From contig CM034106.1 in NCBI GenBank assembly GCA_019914945.1, forward strand, positions 11,594,501-11,658,500: a DNA stretch of 64,000 bases, read 5' to 3'. The position numbers and the translations under genes were made by a program. Under the pieces are notes generated by a model that made no database searches, was not told the origin of the DNA, and saw nothing but the letters and a program-made list of their open reading frames with translations. Each line of letters begins with the position of its first letter. The stretch's first letter is position 1. Positions 27,206 through 39,809 of the stretch are shown here, one piece after another. The DNA is from Typha latifolia (Eukaryota > Streptophyta > Magnoliopsida > Poales > Typhaceae).

Positions 27206-28154
27206 AGTTGGCATTGAACTTGTGGAAGGAGTGCAACATTTATGAACGTAGATGGGGGCTATAATATCGTGGTCAGACAAAGATTCCCCTCATTAACTTC
27301 CTCCCTGTCGCCCATTCCTTCATGTTCCCGGTCCTTTTGGATTGACGCCATTGTCTCTTTTGCTTTCATTTTTATTTTATTAACGCCATTTATTAAGCTC
27401 ATTCAATACCCCTCCCCTGCCTCTAGCTCGGGGAATCAAAATGCTAGCTCCTTTTTTCTTTCCAAATTTCTCGGTTTCTACAATAGTAATAATAACATAT
27501 CCTAATACTAGCTAACTGATAATAGAGCATACTATTCTATATTAATTTTAATGCTAGTTAAGTAAAATTTCAAGTGTTAAAAATTGCACCTAAACCCTTT
27601 TTCAAGTCATTAATATCTTAAAACATGCATTGAGAGAGAGAGAGAGAGAGAGAGCATCCCAGATCACTCATCTCCCTACAAAATGGGTGCAAATTTCTCT
27701 TAATTTCTATGCCTCTCCACGTACAAGTAGACATAGAAACTTGTACAAATGAGTAGTAATAGCTGAAGCACGAGTAGCTAAACCTCACGAGATATTTGAA
27801 TGCTTTAACATAAATATGGGTGGATTTCTTGGACTTCGCCACAAGAAAAATGGGATCTTATTTATAACACACTAAATATATGAGAGAAGAGAGAAAGAGA
27901 GAAGCAGAGAATATTGTATTGGGGGGGTGTTTCTATTAATGCTGGAGCCTGTCTTTCTCGTTCGGTAGCCGAGCGTTTTAAATGCCACCCCCCACACACC
28001 GAGCTCCTTAAATCCAAGCAAGACATTCTCTACCTTTAACCATCGTCTCATTCTTTTCTCTCTCTCTCTCTCTCTCTCACTCTCTCTCGACCATCTCTCT
28101 CTCAGTCTCATGTCTTCTTCTCTATGTTTCAAAATGCCCTAAGAATGAAATAGT
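25458..28154. other. Microsatellite-rich spacer upstream of MIR171
   Basis: No protein gene was recognised. Contains (GA)n at 25519-25549, (TA)n at 26695-26723, (GA)n at about 27167-27199 and 27632-27653, and (CT)n at about 28057-28089. The last 500 bases, with CT-rich stretches, may include the promoter and 5' part of the MIR171 primary transcript. Confidence 0.55.
27225..27380. repeat. Diverged direct repeat, copy 1 (upstream of MIR171)
   Basis: Shares CAAAGATTCCC followed by CTCATT, the preceding CATTTAT and GTAGATG motifs and a following TCTTTTGCTT stretch with a second copy at about 29020-29180. The two copies flank MIR171. Identity looks moderate by eye and both are pyrimidine-rich, so part of the match may be compositional. 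Confidence 0.5.
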
Positions 28155-28262
28155 TACTATGATGTTGGCCCGGTTCACTCAGATGTTACTAATATTTACG
28201 GTCAAATTTTTTTTAATGACCAAAGAGTGATCTGATTGAGCCGTGCCAATATCTTAGTGCTC
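28155..28262 (+). ncRNA. MIR171: miR171 precursor hairpin
   Basis: The 3' arm at 28233-28253 matches the 21-nt plant miR171 (starts TGATTGAGCC, then GTGCCAATATC), which cleaves mRNAs of HAIRY MERISTEM/SCL6-type GRAS factors controlling meristem maintenance and shoot branching. The 5' arm at 28163-28183 (TGTTGGCCCGGTTCACTCAG and one more base) is the expected star strand: it pairs with the mature sequence with few mismatches and resembles known miR171* (TATTGGCCTGGTTCACTCAG). Pairing extends a few bases beyond both ends, and the loop is about 49 nt. Arm, spacing and orientation (mature on the 3' arm) agree with MIR171 genes. No protein ORF overlaps. The ends of the primary transcript are unknown. 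Confidence 0.93.
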
Positions 28263-29019
28263 TTTCACGCTCACTAGCTATCAGCTCTTACTCTATGTTT
28301 CGACTTCCAAGCTTAAGAGGTATATTTTCTAGCCTTAAACTCATAATATATATCTATATATATATATACACACACACACACATAATATCTCTTCCTTTTC
28401 TCTTTTCTTTTTTCGCTCCGTCACATGGAGCATATATACCTGCAACATGCATGCAGTTTTCTTTACTTAAGTAATCTTTAATTGTCAATACTTTCATGTA
28501 GAAATATTTACATACATCTACAACAATGAAGTGAAAACTAAGATTCAGAAGAAATGCTTGTAGATTTATGTGGTTCAGTAGAACAAACTGTGAGACAATA
28601 AGACTACAATTTACTTATACCACGCAGTAACTTTTCCTTTGCAACAGGAGCTCTGAGAACATCAGCTGCTTTCCCTAACAGATATGTTACAAAATATTTG
28701 TTGCGCACCTGTTCCTATTGCATTTGTTTCTTTATTTCAGCAAACTTATCATGATATATGCTTGGCAAAAAAACTTGCTACTTTTATTTCATGTAAACAT
28801 CTCTAACAAACAAGCATGTCAGCTTATCAAACTGTGTTCTTCTCTTAAAAGCTTTATAGTATAAAACAAAAAAAAAATTTTTTGAAGGAAACACAAGTTA
28901 GTAGGCTATTTTCTTCAATAATCTAAGACTTACACTATAGAAGAGGCCACGAAGGTAGTTGAGGAGTAACTATGTATATAAATGAGAGCAGGTAAATGTC
29001 AAACACTGGAGCATAGGCA

Positions 29020-29180
29020 GTAAGGAGCATTTATATAAGTAGATGCTCTCACCTTTATATTGTCAGGCAAAGATTCCCTCATTCACTGCCTTCTCTCTTA
29101 TCCCATGCCTCCATTTACTCCATCTCTTCCTTCCATTCGCTGTCTCTATCTTTTGCTTCTCCTTTCAACCCGGTATTAAA
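29020..29180. repeat. Diverged direct repeat, copy 2 (downstream of MIR171)
   Basis: Second copy of the motif series described for 27225-27380: GCATTTAT, GTAGATG, TGTCAGGCAAAGATTCCC, CTCATT and a later TCTTTTGCTT, in the same order and orientation. Confidence 0.5.
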
Positions 29181-32100
29181 TGCACATACCACATAAATAC
29201 CATAACACTCAGAAAGAGAGCACAAAATAAGGTACTTCTATTTACTAGGGTGATATGACTTTAATTGGGTCCTTTTGAGTACAGAGATTGAAGATAAAGA
29301 GTCCAATGTATTTGAGCCATATGCACAGTACTCTGAGAAAGACAAACTTGGCTACTACCAGGTTATCAATGACTAATCTTCAAGAAAATCACTGTTGACT
29401 ATTTCCAGATAATTATACCTACTAGTCTCCAAAGGAAGATTAGACAGTTGATAAGCAGAAATACAGCTTAAATAGTCGAAATTCATCTTTGAAAGCATGA
29501 ATGTGATTAAAAACAGAGAGAGATTGTGATCAACTCAAGAAAAGATCAGGAACTCTTTTGAGAAGCAATCCACAAGAAAAGAGATTTGAGTGTTGGTAAT
29601 GTTTATTGCATTATGTTTCTGAAGAATCAAATATCTCAAATACACGAAATAATTGAAATGGAAGCAAGCTCCACTAGACAGACTAGCTTCGAAGAAATAG
29701 ATGGCTAAGTGACTCTTCCTGCTGGTCAGCCTAAAAGCAAGATATAGATGATAAAGGAATATACAGAACTTACAAGGTTTAAATTTAAAAAAAAACATAT
29801 GTACTTATGTTGCCTAAGACAAGCTTTCAGTTTTAAACATATGCGCAGTTTTAATTTTCAACACATACACAGTTTTAACCTTTTAATTATTACATCCAAT
29901 TCCCAACTCATATTTGAAAGTATAAAACAATAGTACCAAGATTTAAGTTGAGTTTTTGCTATAGGAAATCTTACAGATGCTACTAAGATCTTCTTTCCTA
30001 ATTCACAGTACCGTTGTAACAACTCTCTTACGGTGGACCCTTTCTGTCGGAAACATGCAGGCTAAAAGTGCTGACCATCTTTATCTGAGTATTATCTTAA
30101 TTCAAGCTACTGAGAAGGGAAACGTAATATCTCCACCAACCTGAATCGATGCAGCCAAGAACTTCTGCGGTTATGCCAAACATTTATCACATAGACATTC
30201 AAAAGTCAAAATAATTGAAAGTTTAATCTGTTAGGCCTTTCAGGGGGCAGTTCACTAGTATAAATCAAGAAACTATTCATCCACTAGTATAAATCAACTC
30301 ATTTCTATCTCAGTCTAATTATTTCAAGTGCCCAACCACCTATAAAGGGTTTGCCTTATACCAACTCATGGATGATTAGAACTAAATTTCAAGTCTAAAC
30401 ATAGATTACATTTCCTTGCATTTGAAGAGATAACTAGACTTTTCAAGGTAATAGATGGAGCTAGAAACACAAGCACTGCACCAGTCATATAATGATAAGT
30501 GAGTTCAAATTTTGAATCACAGAGTATATCATCCGGTTGCACTACATGGAGAATTACAATGCAAGCACCAAATTTCAATACTCTGCACGTCAATGAAAGA
30601 CTGTACTACACACCAAACACGTGTTTTTGGACCTATTATAACTTAATAAAGCAAGACCACACTAAGCATTGCATTGTTAGAATCGAGAATTATTTGCATT
30701 GAACAGCCCGTCCAGTTCAAAAGATTTGCCTATTGGACATTCAAATTACATGCAAAGTCTCATGATTTGGTCTGAAATTGAAGTCTTACGATATGAATGA
30801 CTGTAAAATGGATAAAGAATTTGTAGATTTTAAACCACAAAAGTTATCCACAAGTGAGGAACTGTCTGCAGAAAAAATAACACAAGTTCAAAGCTGCAAA
30901 TGACTTCAGGTATAAAGTAGAACACGTCTGTCCCAAATAGCAAAAAGACACTGTCTTCTAACCCCACAGACTGAAAAAAAGGAAATAATACAAACAATAG
31001 AAACTGCAGTGTTATATATAGACAAACAATCTCAGCAATAGGTTAACTTCTTATCTCAGCAAATAGCCATTGGAGTCATCAACTCTCTAAATTAAACTAT
31101 CTCAAAGAGGAAATAAATTCAATAATAACCTTTATCAATTTGAGGTCATGATTTCTCCAATGTATAACAGATTCAACCACTATAAAAATGAAGGAATGGA
31201 AAAATGGCGAGAAAATCAAGTTTTCCATGGTTCAAAATCATCTTTCACAGCAAGATATAAGCAAGCTAGCACAGCACAATTAGTTACAGATTAACTAGGA
31301 AAAAAAGAGCTCACGGTTGAAGGCAATATAATAAATGACCTCTTTTATTAGATGCCATATTAATCACTGTATTAGGAGAATCTAATTAACAAACTTCCAT
31401 CCCATAGACATATCTACAAATAGGCCTAAGACGAAAACAAGATTCTAAGTCTTATAAAATGGAAGAAGAATTAAGAGTAGATGAGTCTCTGGATTCTTCG
31501 CCTAAAGACAAAATCTTACAAAGCTCAGTGCTTTCCATACTTATACCAACAGAGAAGCATCACCATGCACCTCCTCATAATATAGAATCTCGACCGCTGT
31601 TCCTTGGCCACCGCGAGGCATCCCGTTTTCTCCCTACCTGTCCTCCTCCTCGAAACGCACTGGCCCATCTCACCAAATCAAGAGAAGAGACCAACCAAGA
31701 TGCAATTCTTCTGATCGAATTCAATCATCTAAGAGGAGGAATAGAAGAGGGGAAGAAACCATCGAAACGGGGGAAGGGAGGGGGTGGGGGAGGTGGGCGT
31801 CGTCTCTATTCTATTTCTATTCAGAGCCAGACCGCATTTGTATCATCCCTCGCTGGCTCGGCCTGGCTCGAACTGTTATGCGAACCTTTCTCGTTATAAC
31901 TGCTCCGGTCCCGGACATGGACGGCTGGGATCGGATATTGGACGGGGCGGCTACGGTGCAGATCTTGAAACGTGGAGGCCTGTCGTGGGTGTTTTAAGGT
32001 GGTATGATAGGACAGGTGTCGGAGCCGATCCGGACTATATTTGTTTCTTCAATTGGGGACTGGATGGGACTGGTGGGGTCTATTTGATGAGTAGATTTTA

Positions 32101-32184
32101 TTTTTAAGCGTGCGAAAAACCCAAAAAAAAAATCCATAGACCATAGTGGATATGGAAGAAGGCAAGTGCTGCTACTTTTAACTT

Positions 32185-32731
32185 TATTTTTCTTTTTCGA
32201 TAATTACTGCTTTTTAATTCCTGCTTCTTAGCTCATTATTGCATACTGCAATATTGGATACTGACTTAGGGGTGAAAACGGATTTCACTAACTCTTACCC
32301 GGTTCGAATTTGATTCTGATAAAAAATTTCAATTTCTAACTAACCCGAATATGAATTCTTATAAAACTCAAATAAGAATTTAAATACGGATAAAAAATTT
32401 AGATACAGATATGAATACGGGTTGAATATAATTTTTAGATATCGATACGAATATCATTTACCCACTTTTTCTAAATAATTTATAACTTATTTATTTAAAT
32501 AGTAAATATTGATATTGCTATTATTAGCGTATTTCATACTATTTGTAAAGATTGATTTTACTAAATTTATATATATTTAATATGTTCTTTTTAACTCTTA
32601 ATATTTTATGTTAATTATATTCAAAAGAAAATTCGTAATTCGTTCACAATTTTTTTTTTTTTGGAAACTCTTAGCTTTTTTTTTTCTCGATCATAACTGT
32701 TTTTAAATTCCTGCTTCTTAACTCAGTATTG
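32185..32731. repeat. Direct repeat of about 55 bp flanking an element-like insert
   Basis: A segment at about 32190-32245 (TTTTTAATTCCTGCTTCTTA, then GCTCATTATTG) recurs at about 32673-32730 (TTTTTAAATTCCTGCTTCTT, then AACTCAGTATTGG). Between the copies, from about 32268, lies AGGGGTGAAAACGGAT, a sequence often found at the ends of small plant DNA elements, followed by AT-rich sequence with many GAATATGAAT-like motifs. No clean inverted termini were found. Confidence 0.5.
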
Positions 32732-34418
32732 GAAACATAGTACAAACAACAGGATTCAGTATGCAGGGAACTTCAAACGATGAACATGTGGCATAAGCCC
32801 AAAGTTCGATTAGTTTTTTCTTATCAAGCAAAAGGGCTCGCCATACACATAGTTGAAACAAATTACAATAAGCCCAAATAATATACATATAATATTTTAA
32901 TTAAAATTCATCAAAGAACAATCCTAACTTTTACGGAAAATTGAACACATAATCTCTATTATAAACTAGTTTACGAGAAATTAAACACATAGCCTCTATT
33001 ATAAACTAATAGAACCCAATGACCAAACTATATTAGTGGCCCGCATAGTTTCACTAGTTTCTCGAGTACAATGGGATCAATTTAATCAATTTAAGTAAAG
33101 AAAGGCTGGAGTGGCTCATGGTACAAACTCCTTGTTCCACTTGTATTATTAATTAATCCGTTATACTATTACATAATATCAATAGTTAAGGCGTTAAGAT
33201 TCATAGAGGAAAAAACATCACCCACAAAAATATGATTCTTATCCTTTGGACTCCCAACACCTCTTACACCTCGTCAAACACTTCCACAGTAAGTAGTTGG
33301 TAGATTAGAAAGACCCAGAAGGCTTAAATGCAGATAACCAAATAGGTCTAATCATAAAAGATGCACCAAAAGTCTATAGCTTGCTCGTGTGCTTTAGTTG
33401 ATCGATAGGACGCGTAGGACCTACCGGCTTAAACAATAACAATATGTACCCTCCAAGTTGACCTCTAAAGTCTGCAGGGTGCCACGCTTTTTATATGGAA
33501 ACGGCACCTATACGTCACGGGAAAATGATACTAGATTCCAAGCAGTGCATGCATTTTCCTTGCATGATCCCAAGTTCTCCATTAACTAGCCAGCCTACAT
33601 AATCACAGGGGGTGTGTGCTTCCGCTGTCACAAACCAATTGTGCGATGGTACCCTTCTCTTTAGAGGTTGCCCGAGAAAATAGAAAAGTAGGAAGAAGTA
33701 CAAGAAAACCTAATCGCCGTTAACTTCTAATAACAACCACAATTTGGATAAAGATATACATATGTAGTTGAATATAATTTGTTTCAAAACCTTGGGCTTG
33801 CACACTGAGGATCCAGTACTACTGGGGAGTGGGGTATCCTTATTTATTTCAGTCTCTCGGTGTCTGTTTCACGAAAATATACATATGAAGAATGCTTTCC
33901 CTTTGTACACTTCAATTCAATGAATAAAGAGGGCAGATTTAAATTCCGGGTGTCAATATACAAAATATGAGGCAGCTAAATATATGAATGGATTAAAAGG
34001 CCAATTAAATAGTCTATTGTACATCCTTTCTCCAAAAAGGAAAGGTCTGTTAATTAGCAATGGATGGTCAGTAAATCTACTTGTACCAACCATAAACTTA
34101 GTTGATTGATGACATCTCATCGTACAATTACCTTTGAAACATAAGCATCTATACCATGGTTATCCCAAATGCACTATAGGAAGTTTCGTTGGCATACCTC
34201 TTGCCGAGAAAAGAAGTCAACTGTTCATGAAACCGAAGTGTGCTGGTGACTAGGTGCCCATTACCTGCCACAGAATAACCTACCTCTGTGATTATGTCAG
34301 ATAAAGAATTCAACTACTACAACAGAAATAAAAGAATCAGAAGAGAAGTTTCACCTGTGCAGGAACGCACCAACCAGTATCATACACCTGGTATAGACAA
34401 ACTTGAGTATAGACAATC

Positions 34419-37400
34419 TCAGACAGGTGGTTTTGACGATGGAAACCCCTTCAGTAACTTGATAAATTCATAGGTTCTCAAATGCCGACCAAAGTGAAGA
34501 CACATTTCAAGTGGGGTTAAACCATCCTACAAGCATGTGTCTTATTGTTAGTAAGTGGGGACAATTTACTTAAAAGTATAGATTTTTGTGAAATGAATTC
34601 ATATTCAAATATGGCATAGCACCAAAACAGCGAGTAGGATGAATAGGATAAGCAACAAGAAAAACAGAACGAGGAGAGAACCCAATTTAGTGGTGACAAT
34701 ATAATATTACACCAATAGTAAGTTTATAGCCCTTTATAGAACATGTAAAGATCAACATTTAGAAGAAAATCAGAAAGTGTGTATGTAGTCTGAAGTATCT
34801 TCTGCCACATAATTATGATTCTACCATTAAAATATATATTGATTAAAGTTCATACGATTATGCTTAGCAAGAAATCTAACAGATTAGCTCGAGTCATTGG
34901 TGACCAATGTGTGGCAACGAAAAATGGGTTCCATATTAGCGACTTACATGGTTTCTTATTGTCCGATTGGCACCTTTTATTAGTAATAGTTTCACAATAT
35001 CTGTTCTTTGTGTTTGCACCGCGAGATGCAATGGTGTCCAGCCATCCTGGAAAAGGAGTTTTATCCAGATATTAGTCGGGAAAATAGAGTAAATTAAAGA
35101 GTAGAACTTCAGTATCAAATTCATTGGCGTACATCATCTGAAAGATTGATGTCAACATTATATAGCAAAAGAATCTTTATGGTCTCAATGGATGCAGTTT
35201 GGACTGCATAATGCATCAAGGTAGCCCCATCCTGTAGCAAGCAAGTACTATCATTAGCTTATCAAAACAAGTTAAGAGAACTCAAGATCAAGATAGTTTA
35301 ACTTGCCTCCCATTAATGAAGCTGGAAATAAAAAATCTTGGGTTCATAAATGAATTCTGATATTAGAGAACAATGAAAATCTAAACGATACATACCACAT
35401 ATGAGTTAAGTACAACTGCAGATTATAGCAAGAAATATGTAAAATAAAGAATAAAGCAACTCAAGTTACAATATGTGAAACTTTAAAAGAGTTGCACATG
35501 AAAACCACAAAAAGTCTCCTCTAAAAGAACAATTTAGATGCAAATAAAGGACTAATAGGAAATGGACAGTCAATTAATAAAAATAAAGGTGGAATTTCTA
35601 ACAGTATGATACAGGTGCGCATACTGCACAAAAGAGCTTATATATGAAAAGCACTAAAAGTTCTTTACTTACCTTATCACGTACAAATGGATTTGCTGAG
35701 TTTCTCAATAGATAATTCACAATGGCCTGCTTCTTACAAAGTATTGCTTTATGAATAGCTGACAGACCATCCTGGAGGAAATTAAAATCAGTAAATGAAC
35801 TTATTTGAAATTAATAGTCCAATGAGAAAAACAGAAAAGAAATGATAGGATTCCAAACCACTGATATAGAAGACTTTTCTATATCCAGATGGAAACTAAA
35901 AAAGAAAAGGTAGATGAATAAAGAAATAATATAGCACACCTTATCAACAGCATTGATATCAACATTATGCTTCAAAAGTCTGTCCAGAACATAAAACTCT
36001 CCTGATGCAGCTATAGTGTGTAGAGGCAGCCATTTGTTCTGTAAGAACAAAGAAGTATAAATTCAAGCATTTTGAGAGGAATTCTAGAAATAAAAAACTA
36101 GTGCCATAGAACATATGAGCTTCATCTCCGTAAACATCATCTACAAAGCCAGAAGGACTTGCAGAGTCAAATTACAGTAAGAAGAATGGTTGCTTCTCCA
36201 AGTATCTCTGATGATTCTCTTTATTCACTAATCTGATGGATGTCAACAGTCCCAACAAACTGAGATCCATTAAACATCCTAACTTTGACAATATAGAGTC
36301 AGATTGTGCATTTTCATACTAAGAGATCTTTAATTTGCTTCAGTCCAACACAAAGATGAATTATCAAGGCTATTTTTCAACAAATAAGATCAAAATACAC
36401 AATGGATGGAATCAAAAACACTTCTAAATGTCCGAGAAGAAAACACTTACAGAAGTTGCAACTCCCAGATCAGGTATGCGTTTGTTTAGGAGGACCTTTT
36501 CCTCATCTGTGAAAAGCTTACGGCGACCTATTAATTTCACAAAAGTCAGAATAAATAAGCATGCAGTGCCACCTTAATAGTCAATTTTTCTATTACAAAA
36601 GCCATCACAAAAACTTTATCTGGAAATAAAGTAAATTTTAATCTTGACTCCTGAGAACACTTGCAGAGTTGGAGCTAAAGGAGCAGGCCTTAAAAAAGAA
36701 TAGAGAAAAGTTAACAACGACGGATGACTATATAAAGCATGGACTATCCATAGTCAGTTAAATTGGGCTAAAATATATGGAATACTAGATTCTGTTGACA
36801 GTTTGACACTATAATACAGCAACAAAAACAACATATAGTGGAAGTTACAAACAAACAGTTTGTATCAGGACTAATTTAAGCTCATACTGAGAAACCAATA
36901 GTTTTCTATTCTTGTAGCTTAAAATGACAACATCTAAATTAAACATGAAGCCTCAAAAAAAAAAAAAAAATTATTACCAGCACCTTGTTCACCATTAAGA
37001 CAATTCAAACCACAAGAACAAGGTAAAGAAGAAGAAAGTTCTGCAATTTATCTCCTATTACTATTCGACCAATATAACTACTTTCTTATCAAATTTATAT
37101 TTCAGATGAGTTTGACCCATCTGTAAATTGGCCAGGTTAGGTCGAGGGACAAAATCAAACCTAGCCAGAGCCTCTACTGTTACATCCTCTCAATTCTTAA
37201 ATCTTAATGATCAGATCCTCAAGTACCAGCCTATCAAGAAAACAACTAGCATCCGCTTCCTCCTCACCGTTCCAAGCATATCTTCCCTGATGTGATAAGA
37301 AACTTCAGGAGGAAAGAAGACAATAACACGATCAAGATAGTTAACAATTCTACAAGGTCCAATCAGAAGGGTTCTGACATTCTTAACCTAAACAAAAAGA

Positions 37401-38327
37401 TTTTTCAAAATCGCATGCTTTATCATGTAGAGCTTCCTCAAGATTAACAACAGTAAACATGAAAAGGAAATAAAAATCAAGAGCATTCAAATAAAAGAAA
37501 GAAAAAGAAATTGCATGAAAGAACTGAAGTAACAACTTACTTCTTGGCTTCTTGTCATCATCCATCTCCCCCGGCACATAATCTCCACTATTAAGGAACT
37601 CTGTAATATCTTCCAAACTCCCACCGTCCGATCCTGACCTAGGGTTCTTGGGAGCCACTCTTCCTCCGGACAACCGCTCCATCCCCGACACAGGCGGTGC
37701 CGCCACCGCCAATTCCTTCTCAGGCGTGAGCTCCTTAGGTTCATCGAGCACCACGGGATTCAGCTGCGCCAGCTTCATCTCCTTATACGCCTTGTACTCC
37801 TCCATATCCGGCAGCGTCGGCGGCTTCCTCCTCTCCAGCTTGCTCCCAAACCTCAGCTCGTACGCGATCTTGCGCTTATCCTTCTTGGACAGGTTGATCT
37901 CCTCCACCGCCTCCTTCCACTTCTCCGGGACCAAACTCTCGGGTTCCGCCACGGCATTGGCCGCCTTCCGCCTCGCGGGCCTCTCTGATCCTCGGGAATG
38001 GTTGGAGCGGAGGAAGGGGTCGCCGTCCTCGAAGGCGCCTTCTTCAAAGACGAGGCAATCTCCGATGACGACCTCCTCGTCATCGTCGTCTTCGTCGTCG
38101 TCCCCGTCTTTGTCCACGGCTTCTTGTTCCTGATTAGGGTTTTGGTGGGGATAAGGAATTGAGTAGGGGAAGAAGGTAGAGGAAGTGGAAAGGGGGGAGG
38201 AGGAGGAGGAGGAAAGGGGAGGTCTAAAGAACGGGCGGGAGAGAGGGAAAGAGGAGTTGGAACGAGGAGGGGAGAAAGGGATCGGGATGGGAGTAGTGAG
38301 AGAGAGCAGTGAGAAAGTTGGAGGCAT
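34419..38327 (-). CDS. AKRP: Chloroplast ankyrin repeat protein AKRP
   Basis: In Arabidopsis AKRP works with EMB506 in plastid differentiation and embryo development. Seven exons: 38327-37541, 36527-36451, 36038-35940, 35771-35673, 35231-35133, 35046-34948 and 34526-34419, giving 455 residues. The Ser/Pro-rich first 55 residues look like a plastid transit peptide. An acidic run ([14 protein letters not shown]) and a charged linker follow. The last 165 residues are five ankyrin units beginning at [20 protein letters not shown], then [60 protein letters not shown] and [20 protein letters not shown]. Exons 3-6 are each exactly 99 nt, phase 0, one repeat apiece. The exon 2 sequence [20 protein letters not shown] and the C-terminus match AKRP more than the shorter EMB506. 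Confidence 0.93.
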
Positions 38328-38479
38328 CCTTGTCCGCCTGCGTTACTTGTATTCTGCCGTTAGCTTACCCGCCTGCCAGGATAGGAAGATTTGTACACAA
38401 CATTATCGGAAATTACAGAAAACACCCTACATATCACAATTTGGCAGATCGACCCTCTTAAACAACCTAATTTGCTAGA

Positions 38480-38555
<76 letters not shown>
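38480..38555. repeat. Compound (TA)n(GA)n microsatellite upstream of AKRP
   Basis: About ten TA units (38481-38500) run directly into about 27 GA units (38501-38554), some 150 bases 5' of the AKRP start codon, so probably promoter or 5' UTR. Confidence 0.95.
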
Positions 38556-38558
<3 letters not shown>

Positions 38559-39809
38559 TAATGACTAGAAAATCTATATTTCACGCATTGCCAAGATGAC
38601 GAAAGGATATTTTAGAGAATTTATGCAAAAAGCTTTTAAATTTTAATAATAGTAGGATTAGGCTCTAAATTGCGCACAATTTATATAGTTGGGTTGATTA
38701 AAGTACCTTATTGTCTAAGTAAGTATAGTTTTAGGATTAAATAGAAAAAAAAAGATAAATATATTTTTTTTCATTATAAAAATAGCTCAACAGATATAGA
38801 GCGGGGATCTAGAGTTATTTACAGAAAAAAGACTTTGAATTTTAATAATTATGTATAAATTCTTAAAATGGAATGTTTTTATTTTTTATATTAAATACAT
38901 GTTTTTTTATAATAAAATAAGTACAATTTATACAAAAGATTAAAATAATCCACTAAATAATAAATAAAAGAGATTTTATAATTTAATTATAATAAACTCT
39001 AATGTGCATCGTATATAAAATTATATGCACTTTATTATAATAAAATATGTATTGATTATAAAATATATATATATACACTTAATTTTATATGTTAAGTATA
39101 CAATTAAGTTGCAAAATGCCTTCCGATTAGGCCAGCAAATACAAAGAAACAAAAGAGAGAAGAAGAGCTACATTTTGCAGAAAAGGATTAGACTCATCTA
39201 GACTAGATCTAGTCTTCTAACAAAATCCAGGTGTATTCTATGCAATAGCTCGATGGTAAGACAAAGAATGTGAGCCATGATATGCTCAACTGGAGGATAC
39301 ATAGTGTCTGGGCTCTTCAGCGATCAACAATTTTGCTTTGCTGCAGAAAACACTCACATCTCATATAAGTCTGAAGAAAAATCTACCAAGCATGCTACTG
39401 CTGATCTTACCAGAATAATCAGGTCAGCAGTACAAAAAAAGAAGAGGATATCCTCATACAGTGCCTTGAATAAAATGCACAATGAGCCAAACAATAGGTT
39501 ATCATGGTAAAAGATATTAAATACTGATGTACTTCAATGCAATAAAAATACAAGACATGCTAATCTGCAGCATAGAAGTCCTCAAGCACAAGTAGTAATC
39601 AATATTAAGAATTCCAACTTCTCAAACCAGTTTCTGGTAAACTATCAGAATAACAACCCTACGACTACATAAAGCAACTTTTAACTAGAACAAGTGGTGA
39701 TAACATCCATATCTAATAACAAGTCATAATAGACAACACAAACCATCTGCAAGTCTTCAGAGTGATGATGCCCATCTCACATTAAGGAGTGAATACTGTA
39801 TGTCCAAAA
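38556..39809. other. AT-rich spacer between AKRP and the SR45a-like gene
   Basis: Promoter side of AKRP and 3' flank of the SR gene. From 38.6 to 39.1 kb it is extremely AT-rich. No gene recognised. Confidence 0.5.

Larger units (their letters stand above)
28263..34418. other. Long gene-poor spacer between MIR171 and AKRP
   Basis: About 6 kb with no recognised protein gene. A TA/CA microsatellite lies at about 28348-28382. A slightly GC-richer block at about 31450-32100 has open frames on the plus strand (146 and 107 residues), but they are low-complexity and overlap in different frames, so they are not called. It may be a promoter or untranslated exon. The end of the region includes the AKRP 3' flank. 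Confidence 0.45.

Noticed and set aside
31459..32107. Open frames of 146 and 107 residues on the plus strand
   Set aside because: Two overlapping frames, Gly/Ser-rich and Arg/Pro-rich, with no domain or start context; the region is merely GC-richer. It may be a promoter or noncoding exon.
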